NCBI GenBank assembly: GCA_965267485.1
Contig: OZ254080.1
Span: 930,001 to 994,000, forward strand
Length of the DNA stretch: 64,000 nt
From: JANQJA01 sp965267485
GTDB taxonomy: Bacteria > Pseudomonadota > Gammaproteobacteria > Pseudomonadales > Azotimanducaceae
Reading direction: 5' to 3'
Shown: in pieces, positions 49,580 to 59,575 of the stretch
How positions within the stretch are numbered: position 1 is the stretch's first letter
Layout: every line of letters starts with the position of its first letter
Made by a program: the position numbers and the translations under genes
The notes under the pieces: model-generated
What the model was told of the DNA's origin: nothing
Database searches by the model: none
What the model saw: only the letters and a program-made list of their open reading frames with translations

Positions 49580-50830
49580 ATGATCGAGCGAGCACGATAC
49601 GTTGTAAATTGGATGCGCCAGTTCGGCACGATGATCGGGCGGACGTATCTCGACGACGACTGTCAGTCGACGGCCGCGGCGCTGACCTATCAGACGCTCT
49701 TTGCCGTTGTGCCGCTGCTGACGGTCATGTATTCGATGTTCAATGCGTTCGCCGCGTTCGAAGGGGTGAGCGGACGCATCGAGGACTTCGTCTTCGACAA
49801 CGTCGTCCCCGAGAACGTCGATGTCGTCAAGGAATACCTCACCAGCTTTTCGGAACAGGCGCAGAGCCTTAGCGGCCCCAGCCTCGCACTGCTTGCCGTG
49901 ACTGCCTTTCTGATGCTGTTCACGATCGAGCGGACGTTCAACCAGATCTGGCGGGTGCGTGAGCCGCGCAAGGGATATCAGCGCTTTCTGATGTACTGGG
50001 CCCTGCTGACACTTGGGCCGCTGTTGATCGGGGTCGGGTTTGCGACCACGACGTATGTGGTGTCCCTGCCGCTCATCAGTGACGTGACGACCGGCCTCGG
50101 CCTGCTGCGCTTCGTGCCGATCTTCATGAGCGCGAGCGTGTTCACGCTGATCTACCTGACCGTGCCGAATTGTCCGGTGCCCTTCAAGTATGCGGCGATC
50201 GGGGGCATCTCGGTTGCCTGCGTGTTCGAGTTTGCCAAGTTCACGTTTGCCGACGTGATGGCGAGTTCGAGCTTTGAGGTGATCTACGGCACGTTCGCGG
50301 CGGTGCCGCTCTTCCTTTTGTGGATCTATCTGTCGTGGACGATCGTATTGGCAGGGGCGGAAGTCGTGAAGGGGCTGACCGTATTTCGCTACGACGGCCA
50401 TGCCCATCTGGAGCCGCCCTTCGTACAGCTGCTGCTGGTGCTCGAGCTGTTCTATCGCGCCCACGAACGGGGAGATGTGATTGATGAACGCGAGATCCGG
50501 AAGATGTCCGATCGTATCGAGGTTTCGCAGTGGAACGATCTGAAGGCGATGCTCGTCGATCTTGGATTGATCAAGTCGATTGATGGTGGCGGCATCGTGT
50601 TGACGCGGGACCTCAAGGATCTCTCGGTGTGGGAGCTGTACCAGAAGGTGCCATTCGACATGCCGACGATGGCAGGTGGCCAACACGCCTGGGAGCGGGC
50701 GCTGAACGACCGTCTGCGGAAGATCAGCGGCCGCAACGAAGAGTATCTGAAACTCAGTCTCGAGAGCCTGTTCCAGTCGACACGGCCCGAGACCGTACCT
50801 GACGAGGAGGAACGTCGCAGTGTGGTATAG
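49580..50830 (+). CDS. yihY: YihY-family inner membrane protein
   Basis: A 416-residue protein with six transmembrane helices in residues about 25-280 and a soluble C-terminal domain. The family pattern AAALTYQTLFAVVPLLTVMYSMF and YGTFAAVPLFLLWIYLSWTIVLAGAEV is clear. The E. coli YihY is also called BrkB-like and is not an RNase BN. The extra C-terminal region (VIDEREIRKMSDRIEVSQWNDLKAMLVDLGL) looks like a winged-helix domain, as in longer members. The following lipoprotein gene begins within its last codons. Confidence 0.86.
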   Translation: MIERARYVVNWMRQFGTMIGRTYLDDDCQSTAAALTYQTLFAVVPLLTVMYSMFNAFAAFEGVSGRIEDFVFDNVVPENVDVVKEYLTSFSEQAQSLSGPSLALLAVTAFLMLFTIERTFNQIWRVREPRKGYQRFLMYWALLTLGPLLIGVGFATTTYVVSLPLISDVTTGLGLLRFVPIFMSASVFTLIYLTVPNCPVPFKYAAIGGISVACVFEFAKFTFADVMASSSFEVIYGTFAAVPLFLLWIYLSWTIVLAGAEVVKGLTVFRYDGHAHLEPPFVQLLLVLELFYRAHERGDVIDEREIRKMSDRIEVSQWNDLKAMLVDLGLIKSIDGGGIVLTRDLKDLSVWELYQKVPFDMPTMAGGQHAWERALNDRLRKISGRNEEYLKLSLESLFQSTRPETVPDEEERRSVV

Positions 50831-51269
50831 GCGGGCGCTCTTGGCAGCGCTTCTGGTTGTCCTGGCGGGCTGTGGGCAGCCGCCGGCTGATTTCACTGAT
50901 GTAAACGGCGAGGGCTATCGCTACGCGGATTTCCAGGACAAGTGGATCATCGTCAACTACTGGGCGACCTGGTGCGCACCCTGTATCAAGGAGATACCGG
51001 AGCTCAACAAGCTCGCGACCGATCACGCGGCGGACCTGGTCGTGCTCGGCGTCAACTTCGATGACCCGCAGGGCGAGGAGCAGCTGAAGCAGGTCCGGAA
51101 GATGAAAATCGAGTTCCCGGTCTACTCGGCGCCGCCCCACGAGGGGCTGGGGATCACGCCGCCGGAAGTGCTGCCGACGACGTTTGTGTTCGCTCCCGGT
51201 CTCGAGCTGAAAGCGACGCTGGTGGGTCCGCAGACCGAGGAGACACTGCTTGCGGCAATGACGCCCTAG
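50820..51269 (+). CDS. TlpA-like thioredoxin-fold lipoprotein
   Basis: A 149-residue protein with a lipoprotein signal peptide (LLVVLAGC, Cys about 18) and a thioredoxin fold. The redox motif is WATWCAPC in KWIIVNYWATWCAPCIKEIPEL. It probably reduces or transfers disulfides in the periplasm, as in cytochrome c maturation. The start is a GTG inside the end of yihY (11-base overlap), with GAGGAGGAA upstream. The stop shares CTAG with that of proS on the other strand. Confidence 0.86.
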   Translation: MWYRRALLAALLVVLAGCGQPPADFTDVNGEGYRYADFQDKWIIVNYWATWCAPCIKEIPELNKLATDHAADLVVLGVNFDDPQGEEQLKQVRKMKIEFPVYSAPPHEGLGITPPEVLPTTFVFAPGLELKATLVGPQTEETLLAAMTP

Positions 51270-52987
51270 CGGAGTTCCGCCGCGACGCGATCGCTGATCT
51301 CGGCCACGACCTCATCGACGGCAATCTCGCGGCTCTCGCCCTCACGCCGGTTCATGTATTCCACGACGCCGTTCTCGAGGCCACGCTCACCGACGACGAT
51401 CCGGTGCGGGATACCGATCAGTTCGGCATCGGCAAACTTGGCGCCGGGTCGTACGCCGTCGCGGTCATCATAGAGCACTTCCACACCGGCAGATTCGAGT
51501 GCCGAGTAGAGGTTCTCGGCGGTGGCCGCGACCGCTTCTGATTTGTGGGCATTGATTGCAATGACGATCGCGTGGAACGGCGCGACCGGGGTCGGCCAGA
51601 TCATGCCCTTGTCATCGTGGAACTGCTCGATGACCGCGCCGACCAGCCGCGAGACGCCGATCCCGTAGCAGCCCATCATCATGGTCACGGCCTTGCCATT
51701 CTCGTCGAGCACGGTTGCGTTCATCGGCTCGGCGTACTTCTTGCCGAGCTTGAAGATATGCCCGACTTCGATGCCGCGCCTGAACTGCAGTTCGCCCTTG
51801 CCGTCGGGGCTCGGATCGCCTTCCACAACGTCGCGCAGGTCCTCGATGGCCGTGATGTCGGCGTCGCGACCCCAGTTGGCAGAGGCCCAGTGGTAGCCGT
51901 CCCGGTTCGCACCGCAAACGAAGTTCTTCATGGCCGCTGCAGCGCGGTCGACGATCACGGGCATTTGAAGCTTGACGGGGCCGATCGACCCCGGGGAGGC
52001 GCCAACGGCAAGCTTGATTGCCTCGTCGCTCGCCATCGTGAGCGGGGATTTGATGGCGTCGACGTTCTCTGCCTTGACCGTGTTCAGTTGGTGGTCCCCA
52101 CGCAGAATGAGCGCGACGAGGGGTGAGTCGGTGCCTTCGACGATCAGGGTCTTGACGGTGGTTGTCGGATCGATGCCGAGCAGTTCGGAGACGGCGTCGA
52201 TCGTTCTGGCGTTCGGTGTCTCGACTTCCTCGATCGGCTGCTCGGGATCGGTCGAGGCTGCCGGCGCGAGCGCCTCGGCCTTCTCGATGTTTGCGGCGTA
52301 ATCGCTGCCGGTGCTGAAGACGATCAGGTCCTCGCCGGACTGGGCGAGCACGTGAAACTCGATCGAGGCATTACCGCCGATCGCGCCGCTGTCGGCGAGG
52401 ACCGGACGAAAGTCGACGCCGATGCGGTCGAGGATCTTCGAATAGGCGGCATGCATGTCGTTGAAGGTCGCATCGAGGCTCTCTTCTTCGATGTGAAACG
52501 AGTACGCGTCCTTCATGATGAACTCACGCGCGCGCAGCACGCCGAAACGGGGCCGCGTCTCGTCCCGGAACTTCGTCTGGATCTGGTAGTAGTTGACGGG
52601 CAACTGCTTGTGACTGCGCAATTCGTTGCGCGCGATGTCGGTAATGACCTCCTCGTGGGTCGGGCCGAAACAGAAGTCGCGCTGGTGACGGTCGAAGAGC
52701 TTGAGCAGGAGGCCTTCATCGTATTGTGACCACCGGCCCGACTCCTTCCACAGTTCGGCGGGCTGTACGCTCGGCATCAGCAGTTCCTGGGCACCGGCGC
52801 GGTCCATCTCCTCGCGAACGATGTGCTCGATCTTGCGGAGGACGCGGAGCCCGAGGGGCATCCAGCTGTAGATGCCCGAGGCCAGTTTCTTGATGAAGCC
52901 GGCGCGAATCATCAGTCGGTGACTGGCGATCTCTGCGTCGGACGGTGTCTCCTTCAGCGTGGAGATGGTGTAGCGAGAGGCTCTCAT
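51266..52987 (-). CDS. proS: Prolyl-tRNA synthetase
   Basis: The 573-residue protein is the bacterial-type class II synthetase with an editing insertion. Motif 1 region is MRASRYTISTLKETPSDAEIASHRLMIRAGFIKKLASGIYSWMPLGLRVLRK, motif 2 is FRDETRPRFGVLRAREFIMKDAYSF, and motif 3 with MMGCYGIGVSRLVGAVIEQ is intact. The INS domain (about residues 220-400) removes mischarged Ala. Cys-tRNA(Pro) would be cleared by the YbaK at 11277. Length equals E. coli ProS. The 3' end overlaps tlpA by four bases. Confidence 0.95.
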   Translation of the reverse strand: MRASRYTISTLKETPSDAEIASHRLMIRAGFIKKLASGIYSWMPLGLRVLRKIEHIVREEMDRAGAQELLMPSVQPAELWKESGRWSQYDEGLLLKLFDRHQRDFCFGPTHEEVITDIARNELRSHKQLPVNYYQIQTKFRDETRPRFGVLRAREFIMKDAYSFHIEEESLDATFNDMHAAYSKILDRIGVDFRPVLADSGAIGGNASIEFHVLAQSGEDLIVFSTGSDYAANIEKAEALAPAASTDPEQPIEEVETPNARTIDAVSELLGIDPTTTVKTLIVEGTDSPLVALILRGDHQLNTVKAENVDAIKSPLTMASDEAIKLAVGASPGSIGPVKLQMPVIVDRAAAAMKNFVCGANRDGYHWASANWGRDADITAIEDLRDVVEGDPSPDGKGELQFRRGIEVGHIFKLGKKYAEPMNATVLDENGKAVTMMMGCYGIGVSRLVGAVIEQFHDDKGMIWPTPVAPFHAIVIAINAHKSEAVAATAENLYSALESAGVEVLYDDRDGVRPGAKFADAELIGIPHRIVVGERGLENGVVEYMNRREGESREIAVDEVVAEISDRVAAELR

Positions 52988-53035
52988 AGTGCGTCAGTAT
53001 TCCATTGTCAGCTTGTTATAGTAGCACCAGCCGCC

Positions 53036-53129
53036 GGGGTCAGACCCCAGTGCCAGACCGGGGTCAGACCCCAGTGCCAGAGCAGTGCCAGAGCAGTGCC
53101 AGAGCAGTGCCAGGCCGGGGTCAGACCCG
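53036..53129. repeat. GGGGTCAGACCCC repeat array, copy C
   Basis: Exact units lie at 53036-53048 and 53060-53072 and a shortened one at 53117-53129. Between the second and third, the spacer AGTGCCAGAGC is repeated in tandem (53073-53115), about four copies of 11 bases. The array sits between the divergent proS and GFA genes, in the opposite sense to copy D. Confidence 0.85.
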
Positions 53130-53186
53130 GGTGTCATCGTTGGCGGTTATCACGATCCCGATCATTGTCCGCATTCGGAGAAATTC

Positions 53187-53570
53187 ATGGCTTTGCATAA
53201 CGGCGGTTGTCACTGTGGCGCAGTACGGTTCGAGTTCGAGTCCGCGCGTTCGCCGAGGCTCCTTGCCTGCAACTGCTCAATCTGTGCGATGACCGGCTTT
53301 GTTCACCTCATCATTCCTGCGCGCGATTTCACGCTGATTTGCGGTGAGGCTGCGCTAACCACCTACACGTTCGGCTCGGGAATTGCGAAGCACCACTTCT
53401 GTCGCCACTGTGGGGTGAAGTCTTTCTACATCCCCAGGTCCAATCCCGATGGCGTCAGTATCAGCTGGCACTGCGTTGACCACTCCAGCTTCGATGAAGT
53501 CGTCATTGAAGCGTTCGACGGCGACAACTGGGAAGCGGTCGCAAGCTCGATCGCCTATCTCTCTGAGTAA
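53187..53570 (+). CDS. GFA family zinc protein
   Basis: A 127-residue protein of the GFA (Gfa/CENP-V) family. The zinc ligands are in GGCHCGAVRFEF, CNCSICAMTGFVHL and HHFCRHCGVKSFYIPRS. The family includes a proposed S-hydroxymethylglutathione synthase and many proteins of unknown role. The start at 53187 has CGGAGAAATTC before it; a longer frame would include repeat sequence. It is bracketed by inverted copies of the GGGGTCAGACCCC repeat. Confidence 0.83.
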   Translation: MALHNGGCHCGAVRFEFESARSPRLLACNCSICAMTGFVHLIIPARDFTLICGEAALTTYTFGSGIAKHHFCRHCGVKSFYIPRSNPDGVSISWHCVDHSSFDEVVIEAFDGDNWEAVASSIAYLSE

Positions 53571-53585
53571 TGCGCCGTCGACGCC

Positions 53586-53622
53586 GGGGTCTGACCCCGG
53601 CCTGGCACTGGGGTCTGACCCC
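53586..53622. repeat. GGGGTCTGACCCC repeat pair, copy D
   Basis: Two exact units lie at 53586-53598 and 53610-53622, separated by GGCCTGGCACT, the reverse complement of the AGTGCCAG spacer in copy C. The pair starts 15 bases after the GFA stop. Confidence 0.85.
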
Positions 53623-53639
53623 GCGCTGGGGGCTCAACG

Positions 53640-53667
53640 AAAAAGGGCCGCGATGAGCGGCCCTTTT
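53640..53667 (-). terminator. Terminator of the HU gene
   Basis: The stem GGGCCGC/GCGGCCC with a five-base loop is followed by five T on the minus strand and four T on the plus strand, so it may serve both the HU gene and the GFA gene. Confidence 0.88.
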
Positions 53668-53688
53668 CTGAACAAGCGCTGTTTGCGC

Positions 53689-54078
53689 CTAGACCATTTC
53701 CTTCATCTTCTTCAGCGGAAGGATGCGGACCTTGGTGCTTGCCGGCTTGGCCGCAACGTCCATGGTTTCACCAGGACGGAACGGGTTCGGAACACCCTTG
53801 CGCGCCTTGCGGGCAGGACGACGAACCGTCTTGACCTTGAACATGCCCGGCATGGTGAACTCGCCGGCGCCGCCCTTCTTGATGTGACGCTCGATCAGGA
53901 CCGCCAGCTCGTCGAAGACTTCGTTGACCTGCTTCTTTGACAGTTCAGTGTTTTCCGCGATTTCAGCGACGATTGCGCTCTTGGTGTACTTCTCTTTAAT
54001 CGCGGTGGCTTTCTTCTTGGCCGGTGCCTTTTTCACCGGGGCTTTCTTGGCGGAGGTCTTCGCCTTCTTTGCGACCAT
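53689..54078 (-). CDS. HU-family DNA-binding protein with histone-H1-like tail
   Basis: A 129-residue protein. Residues 1-30 form a Lys/Ala/Pro-rich tail (KKAPVKKAPAKKK), and residues about 31-129 are an HU/IHF domain: YTKSAIVAEIAENTELSKKQVNEVFDELAVLIERHIKKGGAGEFTMPGMFKVKTVRRPARKARKG. The tail resembles the alanine/lysine-rich extensions of HupB-like and histone-like proteins. It should compact DNA. AAAAGGAT lies before the ATG. A promoter and a leader hairpin lie upstream. Confidence 0.88.
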   Translation of the reverse strand: MVAKKAKTSAKKAPVKKAPAKKKATAIKEKYTKSAIVAEIAENTELSKKQVNEVFDELAVLIERHIKKGGAGEFTMPGMFKVKTVRRPARKARKGVPNPFRPGETMDVAAKPASTKVRILPLKKMKEMV

Positions 54079-54116
54079 TCGGTAATCCTTTTGAGTTGAG
54101 TTAATTCTGGAGAATC

Positions 54117-54144
54117 AAAAAAAGCGGTGTTTGCCACCGCTTTT
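54117..54144 (-). terminator. Terminator-like hairpin in the HU leader
   Basis: Minus strand: AAAAGCGGTG/CACCGCTTTT with a five-base loop, followed by a run of seven T in all. It would begin only a few bases after the predicted start of the HU message. It could attenuate HU or end a very short RNA. The plus strand also reads as a weaker terminator. Confidence 0.6.
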
Positions 54145-54154
54145 CATACGCGAC

Positions 54155-54183
54155 TTTATAGCGGATTGGCCAAATACTGGCAA
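54155..54183 (-). promoter_or_regulatory. Sigma70-type promoter of the HU gene
   Basis: On the minus strand TTGCCA (54178-54183) and TATAAA (54155-54160) are exactly 17 bases apart. The start would be near 54148, about 70 bases before the HU ATG. Confidence 0.65.
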
Positions 54184-54309
54184 TAGAGAAACGCCTTTCG
54201 GCCCTTGATTTACAGGACTTTCACCGTTGAATTGAAGTTTCGTGCCCATATAACAGTGGCAGGCGACTTCAACCCCTGCACACAGTCGCCGAATCCGTCG
54301 TTTTACAGT

Positions 54310-54315
54310 TATAAT
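54310..54315 (+). promoter_or_regulatory. -10 hexamer before the fmdB-like gene
   Basis: A perfect TATAAT lies 52 bases before the ATG at 54367. The -35 region at the right spacing is poor, so this is a tentative promoter for the fmdB-aspS run. Confidence 0.4.
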
Positions 54316-54366
54316 TCGCGGCCGTCTTGTCGCGGTGTCCAGGATCCATAACGAGGAAAAACGAGC

Positions 54367-54684
54367 ATGCCTATCTATGAGTATCAGTGCCAAGCCTGCG
54401 GTCATAGACTGGAGAAGTTGCAGAAGATCAGCGACGACCCGTTGAAGGACTGTCCGTCCTGTTCCAAACCCGAACTCACGAAGCTGGTCTCTGCGGCCGC
54501 GTTTCGCCTGAAAGGGGGCGGTTGGTACGAGACCGATTTCAAGAGCGGTTCCAAGAAGAACGTTGCCGAGTCGTCGTCTTCGTCCGGTTCGTCAGATTCA
54601 TCGTCAGGTACCTCTTCCAGCGACAGCACGTCGTCGGACAATTCGAGCAAGAAGAAGTCGGACGTCTCTGCGGCCGCGAGCTGA
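54367..54684 (+). CDS. FmdB-family zinc-ribbon protein with serine-rich tail
   Basis: A 105-residue protein. The N-terminal zinc ribbon MPIYEYQCQACGHRLEKLQK ... DCPSCSKPELTKLVSAAAFRLKGGGWYETDF is the FmdB pattern with two CxxC pairs. Residues about 68-100 are almost all Ser with Gly, Asp, Thr, then Lys. The length and tail are like those of FmdB proteins placed before aspS in many gammaproteobacteria. Function is unknown. GAGGAAAA lies before the ATG. Confidence 0.86.
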   Translation: MPIYEYQCQACGHRLEKLQKISDDPLKDCPSCSKPELTKLVSAAAFRLKGGGWYETDFKSGSKKNVAESSSSSGSSDSSSGTSSSDSTSSDNSSKKKSDVSAAAS

Positions 54685-54752
54685 TCGCTCGCGCGCCCGC
54701 GCATCAATCATGGGCCCGTTCGCCGGGCTGACACAGAGCAGGGGATAACATC

Positions 54753-56525
<1,773 letters not shown>

Positions 56526-56543
56526 GCAGGAGGACATCCCGTT

Positions 56544-57287
56544 ATGGCTGGCCATTCCAAGTGGGCAAACATCAAGCACCGCAAGGCGGGACAGGACGCC
56601 AAGCGAGGCAAGGTATTCACGAAGATCATTCGCGAGCTGACGATTGCGGCCCGCGACGGCGGTGGCGTTGTCGAGGACAATCCGGCGTTGCGGCTCGCGG
56701 TTGAAAAGGCAAAGTCGGCCCAGATGCCGAAGGACACCATGGAGCGCGCCATCCAGCGCGGCGCCGGTGGTCTCGAAGGCGCAAATCTGGAGCCCGTTAC
56801 CTATGAAGGTTACGGGCCGGGCGGCGTGGCCATCATGGTCGAGACTATGACCGACAACCGAAACCGCACGGTGGCCGAAGTGCGCCATGCCTTCAGCAAG
56901 GCGGGCGGCAATCTCGGTACCGACGGGTCGGTGGCCTACCTGTTCGACAAGAAGGGCACGATCGCTTATCCGCCTGGCACCGATGAGGACGGCGTGATGG
57001 AAATCGCGATCGAAGCGGGTGCCATGGACGTTGACGTCGATGACGAGGGCGCGATTGAAGTGCAGACCGCACCGGAAGACTTTCAGGCCGTCAGGGACGC
57101 GCTGGCCGAGGGCGGTTTCGAGCCGGAGAATGCCGAGGTGGCGATGGTGCCCCAGACCTACAGTGATCTCGATGTGGATACGGCTGAGAAGGTGCTGCGC
57201 TTGCTCGATACGCTCGAGGACCTCGATGACGTGCAGAACGTCTTTACCAATGCGAACTTTCCGGAGGAACTGGAACAGGCTTCTTGA
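56544..57287 (+). CDS. yebC: YebC/PmpR-family regulator/translation factor
   Basis: A 247-residue YebC. It begins MAGHSKWANIKHRKAGQDAKRGKVFTKI and keeps GPGGVAIMVETMTDNRNRTVAEVRHAFSKAGGNLG. YebC proteins are DNA-binding regulators in some species and help ribosomes at proline stretches in others. The place between aspS and ruvC is the usual gammaproteobacterial one. AGGAGG lies before the ATG at a 10-base distance. Confidence 0.94.
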   Translation: MAGHSKWANIKHRKAGQDAKRGKVFTKIIRELTIAARDGGGVVEDNPALRLAVEKAKSAQMPKDTMERAIQRGAGGLEGANLEPVTYEGYGPGGVAIMVETMTDNRNRTVAEVRHAFSKAGGNLGTDGSVAYLFDKKGTIAYPPGTDEDGVMEIAIEAGAMDVDVDDEGAIEVQTAPEDFQAVRDALAEGGFEPENAEVAMVPQTYSDLDVDTAEKVLRLLDTLEDLDDVQNVFTNANFPEELEQAS

Positions 57288-57379
57288 CCGGCGGTCCTTC
57301 TCGGGGCTCAGGACGAGGTTGGCGCTCGGGCCGAGGCACCTTTGTGTTAACCTAGGCGAAACTCCGCTCAGGTCAAGAC

Positions 57380-57907
57380 ATGACCCTCATTCTGGGAATC
57401 GATCCTGGCTCCAGGGTGACCGGCTATGGCCTCATCCAGACCCGTGGTGCCCGGCATCATTACGTATCCAGCGGCTGTATCAAGACCGCAGCCGACGCCT
57501 CCCAGCCCGAGAAACTGAGCGAGATCTTCGCCGGCGTCCAGGAAATCATCGGTGAATTCGGTCCTGCTGAACTCGCCATCGAGAAGATATTCATGTCGAA
57601 GAGTGCCGACTCCGCGCTGAAGCTTGGGCAGGCGCGCGGCGTTGCGATCGTGGCTGCCGTGAACGAGGGCCTGCCCGTTTACGAGTACGAGGCGCGCAAG
57701 ATCAAACAGGCGGTGGTCGGCACCGGTGCCGCCAGCAAAGCACAGGTTCAGCACATGGTGCAGCAGCTGCTGGCGCTGCCCGGGCAGCCGAGCCCGGACG
57801 CAGCGGATGCGCTTGCGATCGCGCTTTGTCACATTCACACGCAGCATTCCCTGGCCCGGCTGGCGGGCGCGAAAGCGTTCAGGCGCGGCCGGCTCGTGAG
57901 GTCCTAG
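57380..57907 (+). CDS. ruvC: Holliday-junction resolvase RuvC
   Basis: The 175-residue RuvC carries the catalytic acids: D8 in ILGIDPGSRVTGYG, E in LAIEKIFMSKSADSALKLGQARG, and the paired D in SPDAADALAIALCH. It cuts Holliday junctions in complex with RuvAB. The ruvA gene begins six bases behind it. A 92-base gap separates it from yebC with no clear promoter. Confidence 0.95.
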   Translation: MTLILGIDPGSRVTGYGLIQTRGARHHYVSSGCIKTAADASQPEKLSEIFAGVQEIIGEFGPAELAIEKIFMSKSADSALKLGQARGVAIVAAVNEGLPVYEYEARKIKQAVVGTGAASKAQVQHMVQQLLALPGQPSPDAADALAIALCHIHTQHSLARLAGAKAFRRGRLVRS

Positions 57908-57912
57908 GCAGC

Positions 57913-58494
57913 GTGATCGGGAGACTCAGGGGCCGCGTGCTGGCGCTGTCACCCAGCCAGGTGGTGCTGGACGTTGGCGGCGTGGGCTATGAGGTCGACA
58001 TACCGATCTCGACGCACCAGCGGGTGCAGGGGCAAACCGACGAGGTAATGCTTTTTACCCATCTCGCGGTGCGCGAAGATGCCCATCAGCTGTTCGGCTT
58101 CGCGACCGAGTCCGATCGGGATCTCTTTCGCGAACTCATCCGGGTCAAGGGCGTCGGCCCGCGGCTTGCGCTCACCATTCTCTCGGGCATGGATGCCGAC
58201 GGGCTGATCCGGAGTATCCAGGGCAAAGACATCAAGGCGCTGACCGCGTTGCCCGGCGTCGGCAAGAAAACCGCCGAACAGCTCGTGCTCGACCTGAGCG
58301 GGCGGCTGCCTGAGATCGCGGTCGAATCAGCACCTGCGGCCGCAGCGGCACACGGGAATCTGGCCGATGCCGAGGCGGCGCTGATCGGCCTCGGCTTCAA
58401 ACCGCAGGAAGCGTCTGTCGCGCTCGCCCGTGTTGAAGATCAGGACGCGGACGTGGAGACTCTCATTAAACAAGCGTTGAAGGCGCTCGGATAG
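57913..58494 (+). CDS. ruvA: Holliday-junction DNA-binding protein RuvA
   Basis: A 193-residue RuvA. Domain I is MIGRLRGRVLALSPSQVVLDVGGVGYEVDIP; domain II has two helix-hairpin-helix motifs (VKGVGPRLALTILSG and LPGVGKKTAEQLVLDL); domain III follows after an Ala-rich linker and binds RuvB. The start is a GTG at 57913. It forms the tetramer that holds the junction for RuvB. Confidence 0.94.
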   Translation: MIGRLRGRVLALSPSQVVLDVGGVGYEVDIPISTHQRVQGQTDEVMLFTHLAVREDAHQLFGFATESDRDLFRELIRVKGVGPRLALTILSGMDADGLIRSIQGKDIKALTALPGVGKKTAEQLVLDLSGRLPEIAVESAPAAAAAHGNLADAEAALIGLGFKPQEASVALARVEDQDADVETLIKQALKALG

Positions 58495-58510
58495 CGCGCC
58501 CGGATGTCAC

Positions 58511-59551
58511 ATGATCGAATCTGACCGTCTCGTCACCCCGGAAGTGGTTGCCACCGAATCCGGGCAGGACTGGGCCATTCGCCCGAAGCATTTTGCCGAG
58601 TACCGCGGACAGCCGCAGGTCACCGAGCAGATGACGATCTTCATCGAGGCTGCGAAGGCGCGGGGCGAATCGCTGGACCACACGCTCATCTTCGGCCCGC
58701 CCGGTCTCGGCAAGACCACGCTCGCAAACATCGTTGCGAACGAGATGGGTGTACAGATCCGCTCGACCTCCGGGCCAGTGATCGAGAAAAAGGGCGATCT
58801 GGTCGCAGCACTCACGAATCTCGAGGAAGGCGATGTGCTGTTCATCGACGAGATTCACCGCCTGACGCCGGCTGTCGAAGAAGTCCTTTACCCGGCGATG
58901 GAGGACTTCCAGGTCGATATCACTATCGGTGAGGGTCCGGCGGCGCGAAGCATCAAACTCGACTTGCCCCCTTTCACCCTCGTTGGCGCGACAACGAGAA
59001 CGGGCCTGCTGACATCACCGCTTCGTGACCGGTTCGGCATTATCCAGCGCCTCGAGTTCTATAATGTCGAGGATCTCACGCAGATCGTGCTGCGGTCGGC
59101 TGAACTGCTGGAGGTGAATACCGATGCCGAGGGCGCCCGTGAAATCGCACTTCGCTCGAGGGGCACGCCGCGTATTGCGAACCGCCTCCTGCGCCGCGTC
59201 AGGGACTACGCCCAGGTCAAGGCAGATGGCGTCGTCACCCGTGATGTTGCCGGCAAGGCGCTCGACATGCTGAAGGTCGATGCCAACGGTTTCGATCACA
59301 TGGACCGGCGGCTGCTTATGGCGCTGATCGAGAAGTTTGACGGCGGTCCTGTGGGTATCGACAGCATCGCGGCCGCGATTGGTGAGGAACGTGACACCAT
59401 CGAGGATGTCTACGAACCATTTCTGATCCAGCAGGGTTTCATTCAGCGAACGCCCCGTGGCCGGCTGGCGACGCGAAACGCATATCTCCATTTCGGGCTG
59501 CCGCGGCCCGGTGGTGATGATCTCTTTGAAAACGGCGATGCGCCCCACTAG
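58511..59551 (+). CDS. ruvB: Holliday-junction branch-migration ATPase RuvB
   Basis: A 346-residue AAA+ protein. The Walker A motif is GPPGLGKTTLANI, Walker B FIDEIHRL, sensor 1 GATTRTG with LLTSPLRDRFG, and arginine finger RGTPRIANRLLRRVRD. It drives branch migration together with RuvA. It starts 17 bases after ruvA and completes the ruvCAB operon; the tolQ gene begins 25 bases after its stop, so the two clusters may be joined by read-through. Confidence 0.96.
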   Translation: MIESDRLVTPEVVATESGQDWAIRPKHFAEYRGQPQVTEQMTIFIEAAKARGESLDHTLIFGPPGLGKTTLANIVANEMGVQIRSTSGPVIEKKGDLVAALTNLEEGDVLFIDEIHRLTPAVEEVLYPAMEDFQVDITIGEGPAARSIKLDLPPFTLVGATTRTGLLTSPLRDRFGIIQRLEFYNVEDLTQIVLRSAELLEVNTDAEGAREIALRSRGTPRIANRLLRRVRDYAQVKADGVVTRDVAGKALDMLKVDANGFDHMDRRLLMALIEKFDGGPVGIDSIAAAIGEERDTIEDVYEPFLIQQGFIQRTPRGRLATRNAYLHFGLPRPGGDDLFENGDAPH

Positions 59552-59575
59552 CCAATCAATCCCTGGAGCGACGAA

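Noticed and set aside
49580..50830. yihY considered as RNase BN
   Set aside because: The old RNase BN label for this family is known to be mistaken; RNase BN is the MBL-fold protein ElaC/Rbn.
49568..50896. A 442-codon minus-strand frame opposite yihY
   Set aside because: Antisense to a membrane protein of a known family; the His/Arg/Gln-rich product has no family features.
53005..53186. In-frame extension of the GFA gene through repeat copy C
   Set aside because: The added residues only translate the repeat (Pro/Glu/Gln/Ser-rich) and a better ribosome binding site precedes the ATG at 53187.
54115..54405. A 96-codon minus-strand frame upstream of HU
   Set aside because: It reads through the HU promoter and hairpin and has no conserved features; the region is better explained as regulatory.
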